64,000 nucleotides of DNA from Heliocidaris tuberculata (Eukaryota > Echinodermata > Echinoidea > Camarodonta > Echinometridae). Made by a program: the position numbers and the translations under genes. Positions 13,401-24,066 of the stretch are shown here, in pieces. The DNA lies in the NCBI GenBank assembly GCA_025618425.1, contig CM046832.1:67109427-67173426 (forward strand). Direction: 5' to 3'. Numbering within the stretch: the first letter of the stretch is position 1; each line of letters opens with the position of its first letter. Under the pieces are notes generated by a model. It did no database searches and was not told the origin of the DNA. It worked only from the letters and a program-made list of their open reading frames with translations.

Positions 13401-15094
13401 TACTGTTGCATCATAGCAATGTTTCCCTTCAAACTAGGAATATGACAGTTTTGAAAAGGAATGACAGTTGGCAAGACCCATGAAAATGTCAAAAAAGAAG
13501 GTTAACGAAACATTTACCAGCTTGTCAATCCACTAGCGTATATCTGATAATATGATATTGTCATTCCAGGAAAAGTTTGTTACTGACTATGCACATGTTG
13601 TAATACAAGAGCTAATCTACGTCACACTGGCAAGAATGGTTAAATTGCGGGTTGGGGTCCAATATGGGGTGGCAACCAAAGTGTTTATTCAGAACTGATG
13701 CTATGAGCTTATAATTTACATGCAGCAGTTTCTATTTATTTCTATTTATATAATTTAATATCCAGCCTTTTCCCTCTTTTTTTTTTCTTTCTGTTTTTCT
13801 TGCAAGCTGTATTTTTCAGAACTTACTACAAATATAGCATCTAGATAACAACATGACATCATCAAAAGATAGAGAGTTTTTAGTACTCTCTATTACTGAT
13901 ATCATTCCATTAGTCCTACATGTACTATTTAGTGTCGAGGGAGCTGCAACATGATCCATACACCTGGAGGTTCATCTTACTACTACCATTTATATGAATG
14001 TGAGGATCGATGGAGTGTTGAGGATCATACAGAGGACCTCTTATCCACTTGACAACACCTCTTCACATTGCCATGTTCCAATTCTAATTTCCCTCTTGCT
14101 TAACACTACTTGTCAAGTCTTTAATTAGGACATGCTCTAGATAGTTGAACAGAGTTACAAATATTCCCTAGATCTAGCCATTGGGCAGATACCAAGCTGT
14201 GGAGCTTTTGAAATGTGTGACTATTACTAATCTGATCACAGAACATTAGGGTTACCCAAAGGAGATTCACTGTTAATATTTGTGAACAAATATTGACGTC
14301 ACTGTGGATTTACCTCATTCCTTGAATCATACATTATGTTTCCCTATCACACCTGCACAAAACAAAATTCAAAATATAACAAAAACATATATTTCATCCT
14401 GAACTTGTAAAAGGAAATTCTTATAGGAGCCCTTACAAACAACAAAGTTAAATACACATACAAATATATGCCTCTCTAAAAAATACCCCCAGTTGATTTC
14501 CTGTGAAAAGAGTGGACTTTTAAAGATCAATAGCTTTAACCAATATAACCATTCAGCTCAAATTTATGAATTTGCACAATATCTATATTTGTTATGTTAA
14601 CATTCATGTAACTGAGAGCAATGCAAAACATGCGTAGTGAGAAAACAACTCTCCAAACACTCATTCTAGGTCAAAATGTCATGACTGATTTATAAATCAT
14701 ATCAGATTCATAGAGCTTGTTCGGAAATGTCATGGTGCCCATGTCTCTCACTGCACTTAGCAATTCTAAGAAATTCTCAAGAAGAATTTCAACTTTTACA
14801 TAATCATCTCCCACGTTTCTGGTGATCAAATCATAATTGCATAATGCATACGGACATGGCATGGAAAACTACTTTACGAGTCCTACATACAGAGAGGGCT
14901 TTTGAATAAACGTATTAACCATTCGTATCACATAAACAATGGGATAAATTTTGACAGAATATATCCTGGAAGCAGTGGAGTTCATGTTACTTATTAGGAG
15001 CTGACCTGCATGGAATATCTTGCATATCACTGCTCCAAAACGTCTGCTTTACTGCAATAGATTACATGTATTTGCAGTGTTGTAGTTGAGATCA
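10455..15094. other. Long stretch without a recognisable gene
   Basis: This is mostly AT-rich DNA without resolved repeats. One patch at about 12540-12800 is distinctly GC-richer than its surroundings and could be a conserved non-coding element or a degraded exon. I see no splice-framed coding signal in it. Confidence 0.35.
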
Positions 15095-15107
15095 GGGGGG
15101 GGGGGGG
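15095..15107. repeat. G13 homopolymer
   Basis: An uninterrupted run of 13 G directly abuts the left end of the fold-back element that follows. It is one of about ten C/G homopolymers of 11 or more in the window. Confidence 0.95.
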
Positions 15108-15233
15108 CATTTCATCAAGTGTCTTGTCGGTGATTTTTACCGACAAATTTGCTCTGAGCCAATCAGATGAAAGGATTTCAGTAGCTTATAACTGTTGTTG
15201 CAACTTGTCATTGATGACAAGTTTTATGAAACA
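15107..15233. mobile_element. W-type fold-back MITE with CCAATCA core
   Basis: The left end ATTTCATCAAGTGTCTTGTC is the diverged reverse complement of the right end (GACAAGTTTTATGAAACAT). The centre reads GAGCCAATCAGATGAAAGG followed by ATTTCAGTAGCTTATAAC, and it recurs almost unchanged at 15.34 and 21.36 kb. The element is non-coding. Boundaries are approximate because the left end meets a G tract. Confidence 0.7.
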
Positions 15234-15285
15234 TTCTCCAGGGGTTCCTGAGACCAAGACCAGGAGAAAAACAGTGATTTAATAT

Positions 15286-15427
15286 CAGGGGAGCGTTTCA
15301 TCAAGCGTTTTGTCAGTGATTTTTACCAACAAATTTGCTCTCAGCCAATCAAATGCGAGGATTTCAGTAGCTTATAACAGTTGTCGGTTAAAATCACTGA
15401 CAAAACGCTTGATGAAACGCTACCCTG
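15286..15427. mobile_element. W-type fold-back MITE with near-perfect 36-bp arms
   Basis: The arms starting AGCGTTTCATCAAGCGTTTT and ending AAAACGCTTGATGAAACGCT are near-exact inverted repeats. They surround the CCAATCA/TTCAGTAGCTTATAAC core shared with 15.1 and 21.3 kb. Outer bases CAGGGG and ACCCTG extend the symmetry. The flanks (CTGAGACCAAGACC on the left, GGTCTCGGGCTCGAGACC on the right) are themselves inverted, so it may sit inside another, older palindrome. High arm identity suggests a recent copy. Confidence 0.75.
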
Positions 15428-15429
15428 GT

Positions 15430-17014
15430 CTCGGGCTCGAGACCGAAACCAAGACACAGAAAAATTCAAGACTGAGATTGGTCTCGCGGCCCCATCACTG
15501 ATTATTTGCCAAATTAGAAGAGTAATATTTAGCAAAGAGTAATACCCGGTAATCATTTGCACATTGGAAGAATGCTAGTATCGAACTACATACAGATACA
15601 GATACAAGAGATTGCAGGGGGTAGAGGCCGGAGCACAAACTGCCATCTTCAAACCAAGTGGGAGTGATAATTGACTCCCTGCCTCAAATTATTCCCCTGA
15701 ATTCACATCAAATTAACACCATCTCTCCATGATTGTCCAAATAAAAAAAAAAAGGGACGATGAAAGAAAGAAATTGACAGTCAGCCAAGCATGCTTTCCC
15801 GGGTGCCTATGATTTGTTGACACACCATACAATCTATTGAGCTTCTATTCAGTCTGATTTCCTCCTAATTTTAAAACCGATTCCACGGTCACCTTCCAAC
15901 CTCGTCTCAATTGAGTCAGTGACGCCAGCAATTGCTCCTCTCTCATGAAGGTAGCACTGCTATGCCATAGAACAAAAATATGGTATATGGCTGCCAGCTA
16001 CTTGTCTATCTAGGGTGTCATTTATCCGTGTGTATTGAATAAAACCCAAGTATTTATCGTCCAAATTCTTGAAATTTGATTTTTAAAGATCAATATGGAT
16101 ATTTCACAAACTCTGCCTTAAATATTATAGAATCTGAATAATAAATACATTAAAATAAGGGTTTGCAACCCCTCCCCCCCCCCCCCCCCCAAAAAATGTA
16201 CATTTATCTAAGACATGTTACAATAACATGAAGTAAGATTAATTAAATTCAGCACAAGGTGACAATTTGTTGAAAATCAATCCAAGAGATCTAATTTTAA
16301 TGTTTATCAAATGTAGGAAATATGAATAATTCAAATAAACATACTGTAGGCTAACAAAAATGATATTCCATTTTTGTATGGCGCATATCGGTGCTGTCTC
16401 TACATGCTTCAAAAGTCTAGAAAATCCACATTAGAATAAGTGGAAAACAGTGTTCTCCATATACAGCAGCATTTTACGAGTGACTGTACAGATCAAGGAA
16501 GTGCTTGCTAATAATAGGTTTCCTTCGTTGAAAGGGGAGGGGGGGGGGGTGTTTTACAAGGCAATCCTGTTTTTGTGTTGAGTCTGCTGCAGTCTGCATT
16601 ATTATAAATCTAAATCTAGAGGCAAGAATTTGCATTCTGTTTATAGGACATGAAGACATACATTAATGTTGGTACACAAAGCCGAGTACGTACCACTTAC
16701 ACCTACAAAAACTTATGTACAGGCAACAGAAAAATGCATAACTCTCCAGATGAGAAAATTCAACTACTAATATTTGCAGAAGAATGCTTAGTCAATACGA
16801 CATCACAGATGTGGTACATTAACTAATAACATTAGCATGCTACCAGGAAAGTGTTGACATTAAATTTATGTCCTCCTCCATTAAATCCAGAAATTCTTTT
16901 ATTTGCGGTATTGAATCGATTTGTTTATATTGCATAACCTACATGTAAGCAACGAGAGAGATTCAAGCTTTGTTCAGAAGTAACATGACGCAGTTAAACA
17001 CAAAATGAAATGAC
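15430..17014. other. No gene seen; two C/G tracts
   Basis: This is AT-rich DNA with a C17 tract at 16174-16190 and a G11 tract near 16539-16549. I found no transposon ends or coding signal. Confidence 0.4.
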
Positions 17015-17997
17015 TTAAAGATTAAGTTGAGTTTTGATCATGCAAAATTTTCACTTGAGAGAGAAACTGTCTTAAAGCCATTGGGAAAGGTTGGTCATGT
17101 CAACATAAGAAATGGTGTATACTGTGAGGTTCTGGAATCATCAAAATAATAAGAAATTGACCCTATCTCGCTGAAAAGCACATGCACTGCACACAGAAAT
17201 GGGTATATGGGACTGCATAAACATGTGGTATTAATGTTCGGCCTGAAAATTTCAGTTATTTCTCTTCATATTTCGAATATGAGGGCATTTAAAGGGCAAT
17301 CCAACCTTGGTAATAAGATGATTTGTGTGAAAGCAGAAAACTAAGAAAAACAGGATGGTGAAAGTTTGAAAGAAATCAGACAAGGACTAAGAAAGTTATG
17401 GATGTTTGAAAAAAGAGATCACTACATCTATGCAAATCTCAAATTGGCAATTTGGTGAGTCAATTGTGACATTTTTGTGGACAACTCTCCCATTTGTCGT
17501 ACACAAAAATATCATTAATTTGCGGTTTTCTTTGAGGCGCTTTGACCCTCGGGTCTGTACTCAAAATATATTGGAGATAGCATATTGTTATAGGTCTTCA
17601 TGAACCAAAAGATCGTACTGAGTAATGCATTTTGAAAAAAAGTGACATTTTAGTCATTTTGTGTGTTACAGCGAATGGGAGAGTTGTCCACAGCTACATC
17701 ACAGTGACATTACCTATTCGGCCAATTTGAAATTCCCATAAGCATAGTGATTACAACTTTCAAAAATTCATAACTTTCTTATTGCTTGTCCGATTTCATT
17801 CAAACTTTCACCAATCTACTTCTCTGATTTTTCCTCTTTCTTTCAAAGCAACTTGCTATTAAGGTTGGATTTCCCTTTAAGGAGCAATCATTTTCAAGGG
17901 ACATTTCTACTATGATATTCTTCCAAACTAACATAAAAAGAATGAGAAAGCTAACAAATTATTTTTCACCTTTCCCAGAACTCATCCTTCTCTTTAA
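17015..17997 (+). mobile_element. T4 TTAA-target MITE, copy 1, split by a T2 element
   Basis: The outer TTAA duplications are at 17015-17018 and 17994-17997. The left end is AGATTAAGTTGAGTTTTGAT and the right end is CCCAGAACTCATCCTTCTCT. Its halves (17019-17288 and 17881-17993) together match the unbroken copy at 42.14-42.52 kb. Shared landmarks are ATGGTGTATACTGTGAGG, GGAATCATCAAAATAATAAG, ATTTCAGTTATTTCTCTTCA and CATTTCTACTATGATATTC. The break falls at GGGCAT-TTAA, where the unbroken copy reads GGGCATTTGAAGAGCAATTC. It is non-coding. Confidence 0.88.
17289..17880 (+). mobile_element. T2 TTAA-target MITE nested in T4
   Basis: TTAA at 17289-17292 and 17877-17880 bounds 584 bp starting AGGGCAATCCAACCTTGG and ending AAGGTTGGATTTCCCT. 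Inner sub-terminal sequences are also inverted: AAATCAGACAAGGACTAAGA near the left and TTGCTTGTCCGATTTCATTC near the right, each next to an AAGTTATG/CATAACTT word. A truncated inverted copy lies at 63.38-63.85 kb. A 65-codon open frame inside (17406-17603) has a look-alike in that copy only because the DNA is similar, so I do not regard it as a gene. A piggyBac or Kolobok affiliation fits the target, with AGGG termini favouring Kolobok. Confidence 0.88.
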
Positions 17998-17999
17998 GC

Positions 18000-18370
18000 A
18001 TCATGTGTGTCACATGGTACTCATAGGCTCTTTCTGGTTTCATACCTATTTTTCACCCACGATCCTTATCTTCTTATTTTTAGGTGGTTTATGGCGTGGT
18101 ATCTGAACATGGCTTTAGCTTCAAGTGCACACTATTTCAATTGATTGAAACCAGCAAATTTCAATATGAACAAACACATATATTAGACTTTGATACTTAT
18201 ACTTGCCCAATCCCTAAACAGGATGAAGGTATGTGCTAAAAATACAGTAGGGAGGCTTTATCAAGGAAGTAATTGGGACAAATATATTTGTATGTCTGCG
18301 TATATATAGAAAAGCTGCTATATAGTGGGGCCAGTATTTGCATAAAAATCGATAATGTACAAAAGGTTTA
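18000..18370. other. No gene seen
   Basis: This is AT-rich spacer between two transposon insertions, without repeats I can match elsewhere. Confidence 0.4.
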
Positions 18371-18878
18371 TAAGACCCCGTTCTCACTCACTTTGAAAGT
18401 GGACTTTTGGAGCGGTCTATCTAAGACCCGTTCCTCAGGAACGGTTCTTAGGTGAGTGTGAACGGTCAAAGTGGTCCAGGAAGTGGTCTTCTGGACCGCT
18501 CCAGAAGACCACCTCGGGGAGGTGGTCTTGAGGAACGGGTCTTATTAAGAGCGGTATGGACCGCTCTAAACGTGCAATGTGAACGAAAGCGTACTTCAAC
18601 CGGAAGTGAGCCAGTGACGTTCCGCGCACAAAACAAAGCAAAAGCAATCGATCGGGCAGCCGGCAGGCACGCTACGGTACATCAGTTTGTATTCCGCGCG
18701 AAAAATTTGACCCGCTGAACTGAGCTGCCATAGCAACAAGGCCACTTTGAATCGTGGAGCGGTTTGAGCGAGAAAAACTGCTCGGAGTGTGAACGCTAGC
18801 AAACCGTTCCTCAAGACCCGTTCCTCTGGAGCGGTCTAACTAAGACCACTTTCAAAAGTGAGTGAGAACGGGGTCTAA
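18371..18878. mobile_element. Harbinger-like MITE with TAA duplication
   Basis: TAA at 18371-18373 and 18876-18878 flanks 502 bp. It begins GACCCCGTTCTCACTCACTT and ends AGTGAGTGAGAACGGGGTC, perfect inverted repeats for about 20 bp. The interior carries further short inverted blocks (GGAGCGGTCTA, AAGACCCGTTCCTC). A 3-bp TWA target and GA/GG-starting termini are characteristic of the PIF/Harbinger superfamily. It is markedly more GC-rich than its surroundings, so it opens chance frames of 60-90 codons on both strands. No transposase or Myb-like domain is recognisable. Confidence 0.85.
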
Positions 18879-19138
18879 GAATGCATCCGTTACTTGTAGA
18901 ATCAAATGAAAATTTCAATGCCCTCCCTTTTTTCTGGTTAGCTGTTTACTATATATAACAATTTAAACAACAGCTTTAAGACAAACCTGAGTGCACATGA
19001 TAAGTTCATAATCAGTAGTATCAACTATTGATGTAAGAATTGACTTTCTACTTGATTCTTCATATGAAAGCAATTAGACTTCATGACCAAGAGATTAGGA
19101 CATTTAATTAAAGTTTAAGCCATGAAACAAATTAATCA

Positions 19139-19205
19139 TCTCAGAGCCAGAAGGGCATTAACTCTGTACAATATCATATGCGTTTATGTCCTTTTGGCTC
19201 TCAAT
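19139..19205. mobile_element. E-family palindrome, copy 2 (uninterrupted)
   Basis: The left arm is TCAGAGCCAGAAGGGCATTA followed by ACTCTGTACAA. The right arm is TATGTCCTTTTGGCTCTCAA. This is the cleanest intact copy. It serves as the empty-site reference showing that the 3.8-kb element at 53.07-56.87 kb inserted at the TTAA of another E copy. Confidence 0.75.
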
Positions 19206-19342
19206 AAATGAATTGTATGTAACAGATCAACAAACATCAACGCAAACAAGTCTAAACAAAGTACCCGTAGATGAACATGTAATTGTTAAGGGGAAGGAAT
19301 ATTATATTGTCTGTTTGGAGCCAGAAGGTCATTAACTTTGTA

Positions 19343-19736
19343 TTAAAGAGAAGGTTGAGCTCTGATAAGGGTGAGAAATAATTTGTGAGCTTCCTCATAC
19401 TCTTCATGTCAGTTTGAAAGAATATCATAGTAGAAATGTCCCCTGAAAATGACTGCTCTTCAAAAAGCCTCATATTTGAAATATGATGAGAAACAGCTGA
19501 AGTGTTTGGGCCAAACAGACATGTTACTTGTTGTGTGCAGTCCCATATACCTATTTCTGTGTGCAGTGCTTGTGCTTTTTAAGCAAGAATGGGTCAGTTA
19601 CTTATCATTTTGATGATTCCAAAAACCTCACAGTCTAAAACAATTCTTATGTAGACATGATCAACCTTTTCCAATTGCTTTGAGACAGTTTCTTTCACAG
19701 TTAATCACATGACCAGAACTCAACTTTATCTTTCAA
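19343..19736 (-). mobile_element. T4 TTAA-target MITE, copy 2 (reverse orientation)
   Basis: The left edge is TTAA at 19343-19346 followed by AGAGAAGGTTGAGCTCTGAT. The right end is CCAGAACTCAACTTTATCT, followed by TTCAA, a one-base-altered TTAA. The interior matches the copies at 17.0, 42.1 and 59.7 kb (AGAATATCATAGTAGAAATG, TTTGGGCCAAACAGACATG, TGATGATTCCAAAAACCTC). It is opposite in orientation to the 17.0 and 42.1 kb copies. Confidence 0.85.
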
Positions 19737-19744
19737 GTAAAGAG

Positions 19745-20118
19745 TTAAAGTGTACCAATCACCAAAAGATATTTTGCTCTATATGTTAGGGGTTCTAAAT
19801 GTATGTCGCTATATTATATTCAAAATATGAGCTCCAGATGTTGACTCTATTAAGAGATATTGCAAGTTGAAGTATCTCCCAATAAACAATACAACGACAT
19901 GTGAGGAGACTAATCGACACACCCGTAAGAAGAATAAGGGCCCATGTGGAACTGAACCCGGAGTTAGGTTGCGCGCAAGGGAGTTTTATGTTTTCCTTTG
20001 TCTACTTTATACTCCTTAATCGTTAACCCACAGAAGGCCAGGTAAAGTGTTTTGAGGTTGACTTTATACATTCTAGCTGTACACAAATTTTTTTTTTTAA
20101 GTGATTGGTACACTTTAA
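19745..20118. mobile_element. T3 TTAA-target MITE, copy 2
   Basis: TTAA at 19745-19748 and 20115-20118 encloses 366 bp starting AGTGTACCAATCACC and ending GTGATTGGTACACT, a perfect inverted pair over the last 14 bp. It is homologous throughout to the copy at 10.1 kb. It is nested in an E palindrome. Confidence 0.87.
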
Positions 20119-20150
20119 CGTCCTTCTGGCTCCAAGCAGACGATATATAT

Positions 20151-21291
20151 ACACATAACACTGAATTAGAGAAAAACAAGTTCAGTTAGGAGTGATGGGG
20201 TACATGGTCAAAAATGGAACATAAAAATGGCAGGAAATGTATTTAATGATCATATAGAGGTTGTTGTTTTGAGCATTACATGTTATACAACACTTAGAGA
20301 ATAACAGGTATACTCATTGGAAATTATAATTTCATGTTATAAAAAGTTAGGACAAGGTAGATCTTTAATATGTTTGGAGCCAGAAGGGCATTAAGTCATA
20401 TCGTTTATCACAGAGTTACTGTAATGCTTTCATAAATATCAACACATTAACAAGACGTTACACAAAAGCATGATCAATGGTTTATACAGAGATGCATGCA
20501 AACAGTAACAATGAAACAGGCATGATATGAAAGAAAAAAGATATATACAAGATTCAACAGACTGAAATTAAACAATAAACATAGATAATTCCACAAAATA
20601 CAAATCATTCATTGCAAATACTGCTCTTATGTCTGTCATGTTGAGAATTCATTAATCCTCGAATTATTCCATACAAATAATGATTCTTTCATTCTTCATC
20701 TAAAGTTCTATCTTTTAAGGCCAATTTTGATAAGTCTTGCAATGTTGCTAATTATAGTAGTATATTAAATGAAAATGACATTCATAAAGCACTTCATACA
20801 TGTAGAAGAAAAAAATTTGAAGTGAGCCACTAGAAGTGAACGAAGAAAGAAAAAGGAGAAGAAATAATTAATTTTTTAATTGAATTTGAAAATGTTCAAT
20901 TTCTATCAGGAAACTGTCATCCAATTTCAAGCAAATTAATTGTTAATTATGAATTATGAGAGAGGAGATATAAGCACATTTCTTTCACATTAATAATAGA
21001 AATTTACAGTTCTAATATATGGTTGCATATTTCATTTGTCTTTTTTTTTTTTTTTTTTTTGGATGAATTTTAAACAACTTATTTCCATTATAATGATGTC
21101 AAAATTATTAATCTATATTCGGTCATGCTGTGCAATAATGATTTTTTTTTAAATTTACATGCTGAATTTACCATTGATAAATTAAAGTATGATTAACATT
21201 TCATTATTTAGTTGTCTCAATAGCCCTCCACTGTGCATTGAATATGTTGCATATATATGAATAAGACTATTTATTATATAATTACATACAC
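20151..21291. other. No gene seen; one half E repeat
   Basis: A single E arm is visible at about 20368-20394 (ATATGTTTGGAGCCAGAAGG then GCATTAA) without a matching partner. The rest is AT-rich DNA including a T20-class homopolymer near 21042-21060. Confidence 0.45.
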
Positions 21292-21443
21292 CAGGGCCCT
21301 GTTGCATAAAACTTATTATCAATAACAACTTCCACAGAGCTATGACATATTGTCTCTCAGCCAATCAGATGCAAGTATTTCAGTAGCTTATAACTGTTAT
21401 TGTAACTTTTTATTCATAACAAGTTTTATGAAACAGGGACCAG
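21292..21443. mobile_element. W-family MITE with CAG duplication
   Basis: CAG at 21292-21294 and 21441-21443 flanks 146 bp. It begins GGCCCTGTTGCATAAAACTT and ends AAGTTTTATGAAACAGGGAC, which are inverted repeats. The core CAGCCAATCAGATGCAAGT then ATTTCAGTAGCTTATAAC matches the elements at 15.1 and 15.3 kb. It is non-coding. Confidence 0.8.
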
Positions 21444-21760
21444 AACAAATTTTCTTTGATCTTGGGGTTTTCCTAGTGATCAATTAGAAACTTCACAGAG
21501 CAAACATATCAAGGTTATTACAATATCTAATATACTAAAGTTTATATCAGATTTCAAGAGCCTTTATATCCTCTGATGACGCTTACAATTTTATCTAAGT
21601 CTTTATTATCACAGTTTATTGTCACAGTTTATTGTTCATTCCAAAATCATAATTTGGCACCATTATCATAAAGTGTGAAAACCTTGAATTTCATCAATCA
21701 GATTCTCTTCCAAATGCTTGGTTAATTCACTGGTCATTGATATAATAAAGACCTCCCACC
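21444..21760. other. No gene seen
   Basis: AT-rich spacer. Confidence 0.4.
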
Positions 21761-21878
21761 AAATGGATAACAGTAGCAGTTTCATGCTACATAATTAGTC
21801 ACCAAGTCCCACTGATGAATATCAACTGGTGCTGCGTGCACTCGTGCACATACATCAACGTCAATAGGTGGGACTGAA

Positions 21879-21886
21879 ATGCAAAT
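21879..21886 (+). promoter_or_regulatory. Octamer (POU-type) motif
   Basis: ATGCAAAT matches the consensus octamer bound by POU-domain factors. It lies 300 bp from a CTCF-like site in a stretch of more balanced composition (about 21760-22210) free of recognised transposons. A single 8-mer can occur by chance. Confidence 0.25.
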
Positions 21887-22178
21887 CACACGGGGCACTT
21901 TCTCTAATTCTACATGGTAGTTGGATGCATTATGAATCAAGAGAGAAGATATTCATGGAGTAGAACCCATGCAGATGATCGTGTTAGCAGCAGGCGGACT
22001 GAGATTCGAACAAAAAAGAAAAGAAAATTCAAAACTCAAGACATCAATAAGTATAGCTATATAAAAAGCATGCCATGATGTTAGGGTTGCAAGGCTATAA
22101 CAAGACTTTCGTTCCTTTGTTAGCCATACCTCCTTCCCCTCCGTTGCCCGGCGAGAAAGAGAGGATATCTGCTTATTA

Positions 22179-22193
22179 CCAGCAGAGGGCGCT
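22179..22193 (+). promoter_or_regulatory. CTCF-like binding motif
   Basis: CCAGCAGAGGGCGCT fits the bilaterian CTCF core (CCASYAGRKGGCR) at every position. CTCF is present in echinoderms and most bilaterians, and such sites can act as chromatin boundaries. Occupancy is inferred from motif quality only. Confidence 0.45.
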
Positions 22194-22209
22194 CAGCTGA
22201 AATCCTAAA

Positions 22210-24000
22210 ACTCCTGTCTGAATGTTCAGAGAATGTACAGAAAAAAGGATAAGATACTTAAAAGTAACACACATGAAAATGAATATTAGTGATACAAATA
22301 AACTGATAGGATACAAGTACAGAATGAAATAGATCCAAAATATGAGGGAGTGGGTTAAGAATACACAAGGATGAAATTCAAAGTCAAACTTTAGTTGATT
22401 AACACTTCAAATACACATTAGTAGTCAGTGCATATTCACCTGAATAAAAGGTGAAAATGAATGCATTATGCATTTACATGTACATTGAAACAACACAACA
22501 AACTAAATCAGCATGTTAATAACAAATGTACAAAGTCACAATCCTATGCCAATTATTCTTTCAGGGGAAAGAGTTTGTACAAAAGAGCTAGCAAAAGAGC
22601 TAGCTAGATTTAATTTCTCTATTATTTTATACATGTAGTATGCAATGAGAGGCACAGTAGGAGTCATTATTCCAATAGTCAATCATTGCTGCAGCTACTA
22701 GTCAATAGACACTTCTAGTCTATTCTAGAGGTCAGGTGCTTTACACCTGTCAATTAGCATGCACCTACTAAAGGTGCTCCGGCACATTGTCACTATGAAG
22801 ACAATGAACTCTACATCAAGGAACAGTAAGCATTTTATTTAACTACATTTCGCACTGCACTGGGCTAGATGCAAAGAACACATTAAATGAATGTTCATAT
22901 ATCATATATGTAAAAAGAAATATTTTTCGTTGATCAAGAATTAAATCACATGAAACCTAGTGGCTCAATGAACTACACTGTATTCCAGTATCACAGACAC
23001 ACTTCATGTATCATCTGCTGAAAGCCAGAAAATGGTTCACTCACATAGGCTACATGTATGTAGTTGAAATTAGAATAAGCACACTTTTGGTTCTACATAT
23101 AGTTCCTAGATCATGTATCATGAACAACCCATGCATGTATCCAATGCATAAAAATCAGAAATAATTTACAACAGGTAAAATATATTGTACATGTATGCAC
23201 ATGCATGAATTTCTGTTAATTGTGAGTAATGTAAAAAATATCATATGTGGGCTACAGTATACATGTGGTGCAAGATTTTTTTTTTTTTTTTTAGCCTACC
23301 AGCAGATGAATGGTGCAGTGTACATGTCAACTAAATTTTGGGTTGGATATCTTTGTCAATTTCACTGTGATTCTCAAAGAAAGGGAACTTCCTAAAACTT
23401 AATAAATATGTGCCATACTATTAGGCAGAAAAGTAAATGTGTGAATTCCCTGCATAATCTCAAAGTTCAATCCTTAAAAACTACAGTGTGTGAACTTGTT
23501 AATTAAGTAAAAATGAGCTTATGTACATTTCATATTATAAAATGTATAAAACATTCTTTAAATTTTTGAAAAATAAGTCAAAAAGATAAAGAGTAGCAAA
23601 AATTGAATGAATTGAATTGAATGAAAATATGAGTAATGACAATATTATGGAATTCCTTTGAAATTCCTCCTCTGGGTAAGACATAGCTATTAACTTGAAA
23701 TCCAAGGTACGAGAAGAAATCCTGATATTCCTATTGGAATATGAACTGAAAATGGAAAATGAATTTTTTTCCCTTAATTAACAAGAATCATATTTCTAAT
23801 ATCTTTCAGGTAATTTTTTTTAATTCTTACATTCTAAGCCAACTGGTACACTATTCATCTCCTTTCATGAGCATGTCAAATATTTAATAGTACCTTTAAA
23901 GAATCTCCACAATTGTCTGCTGGAATTTAGCCCATGTTATCATTAATAATATACTTCATTAAATAATAACATTAGTTATTCTGAAAAAGGACTAAAAATT
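22210..24000. other. No gene seen
   Basis: This is AT-rich DNA with abundant TACATGTA words and a T16-class tract near 23277-23292. An imperfect inverted pair around 22730-22780 (CAGGTGCTTTACACCTG, and CACCTACTAAAGGTG) may be a relic fold-back. Confidence 0.4.
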
Positions 24001-24022
24001 AAAAAAGGCACCCCCCCTCCCC

Positions 24023-24066
24023 CACGTGACGTCAGCTGTACGTCAAATGTGTGCCCTTTATAAATA
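24023..24066 (+). promoter_or_regulatory. Overlapping E-box / CRE / E-box followed by TATA-like box
   Basis: CACGTG (24023-24028), the full palindromic CRE TGACGTCA (24027-24034) and CAGCTG (24033-24038) overlap. A half-CRE TACGTCA (24039-24045) follows, then CTTTATAAATA (about 24056-24066). This spacing resembles a compact core promoter reading rightward. No open frame of note follows within 300 bp, so any transcript would be non-coding or spliced. Confidence 0.35.

Larger units (their letters stand above)
19301..20150. mobile_element. E-family palindrome, copy 3, carrying T4 and T3 insertions
   Basis: The left arm (ATTGTCTGTTTGGAGCCAGA then AGGTCATTAA, 19307-19336) and right arm (TTAACGTCCTTCTGGCTCCA then AGCAGACGATATAT, 20115-20148) are reverse complements, now about 780 bp apart. 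The gap is filled by a T4 copy (19343-19736) and a T3 copy (19745-20118), each with TTAA-type edges. The T3 insertion uses the TTAA of the right arm itself. Confidence 0.8.

Noticed and set aside
18452..18718. An 88-codon frame and its minus-strand partners near 18.45-18.8 kb
   Set aside because: They lie wholly within the Harbinger-like MITE, whose GC-rich body lacks stops. No transposase motif is seen.
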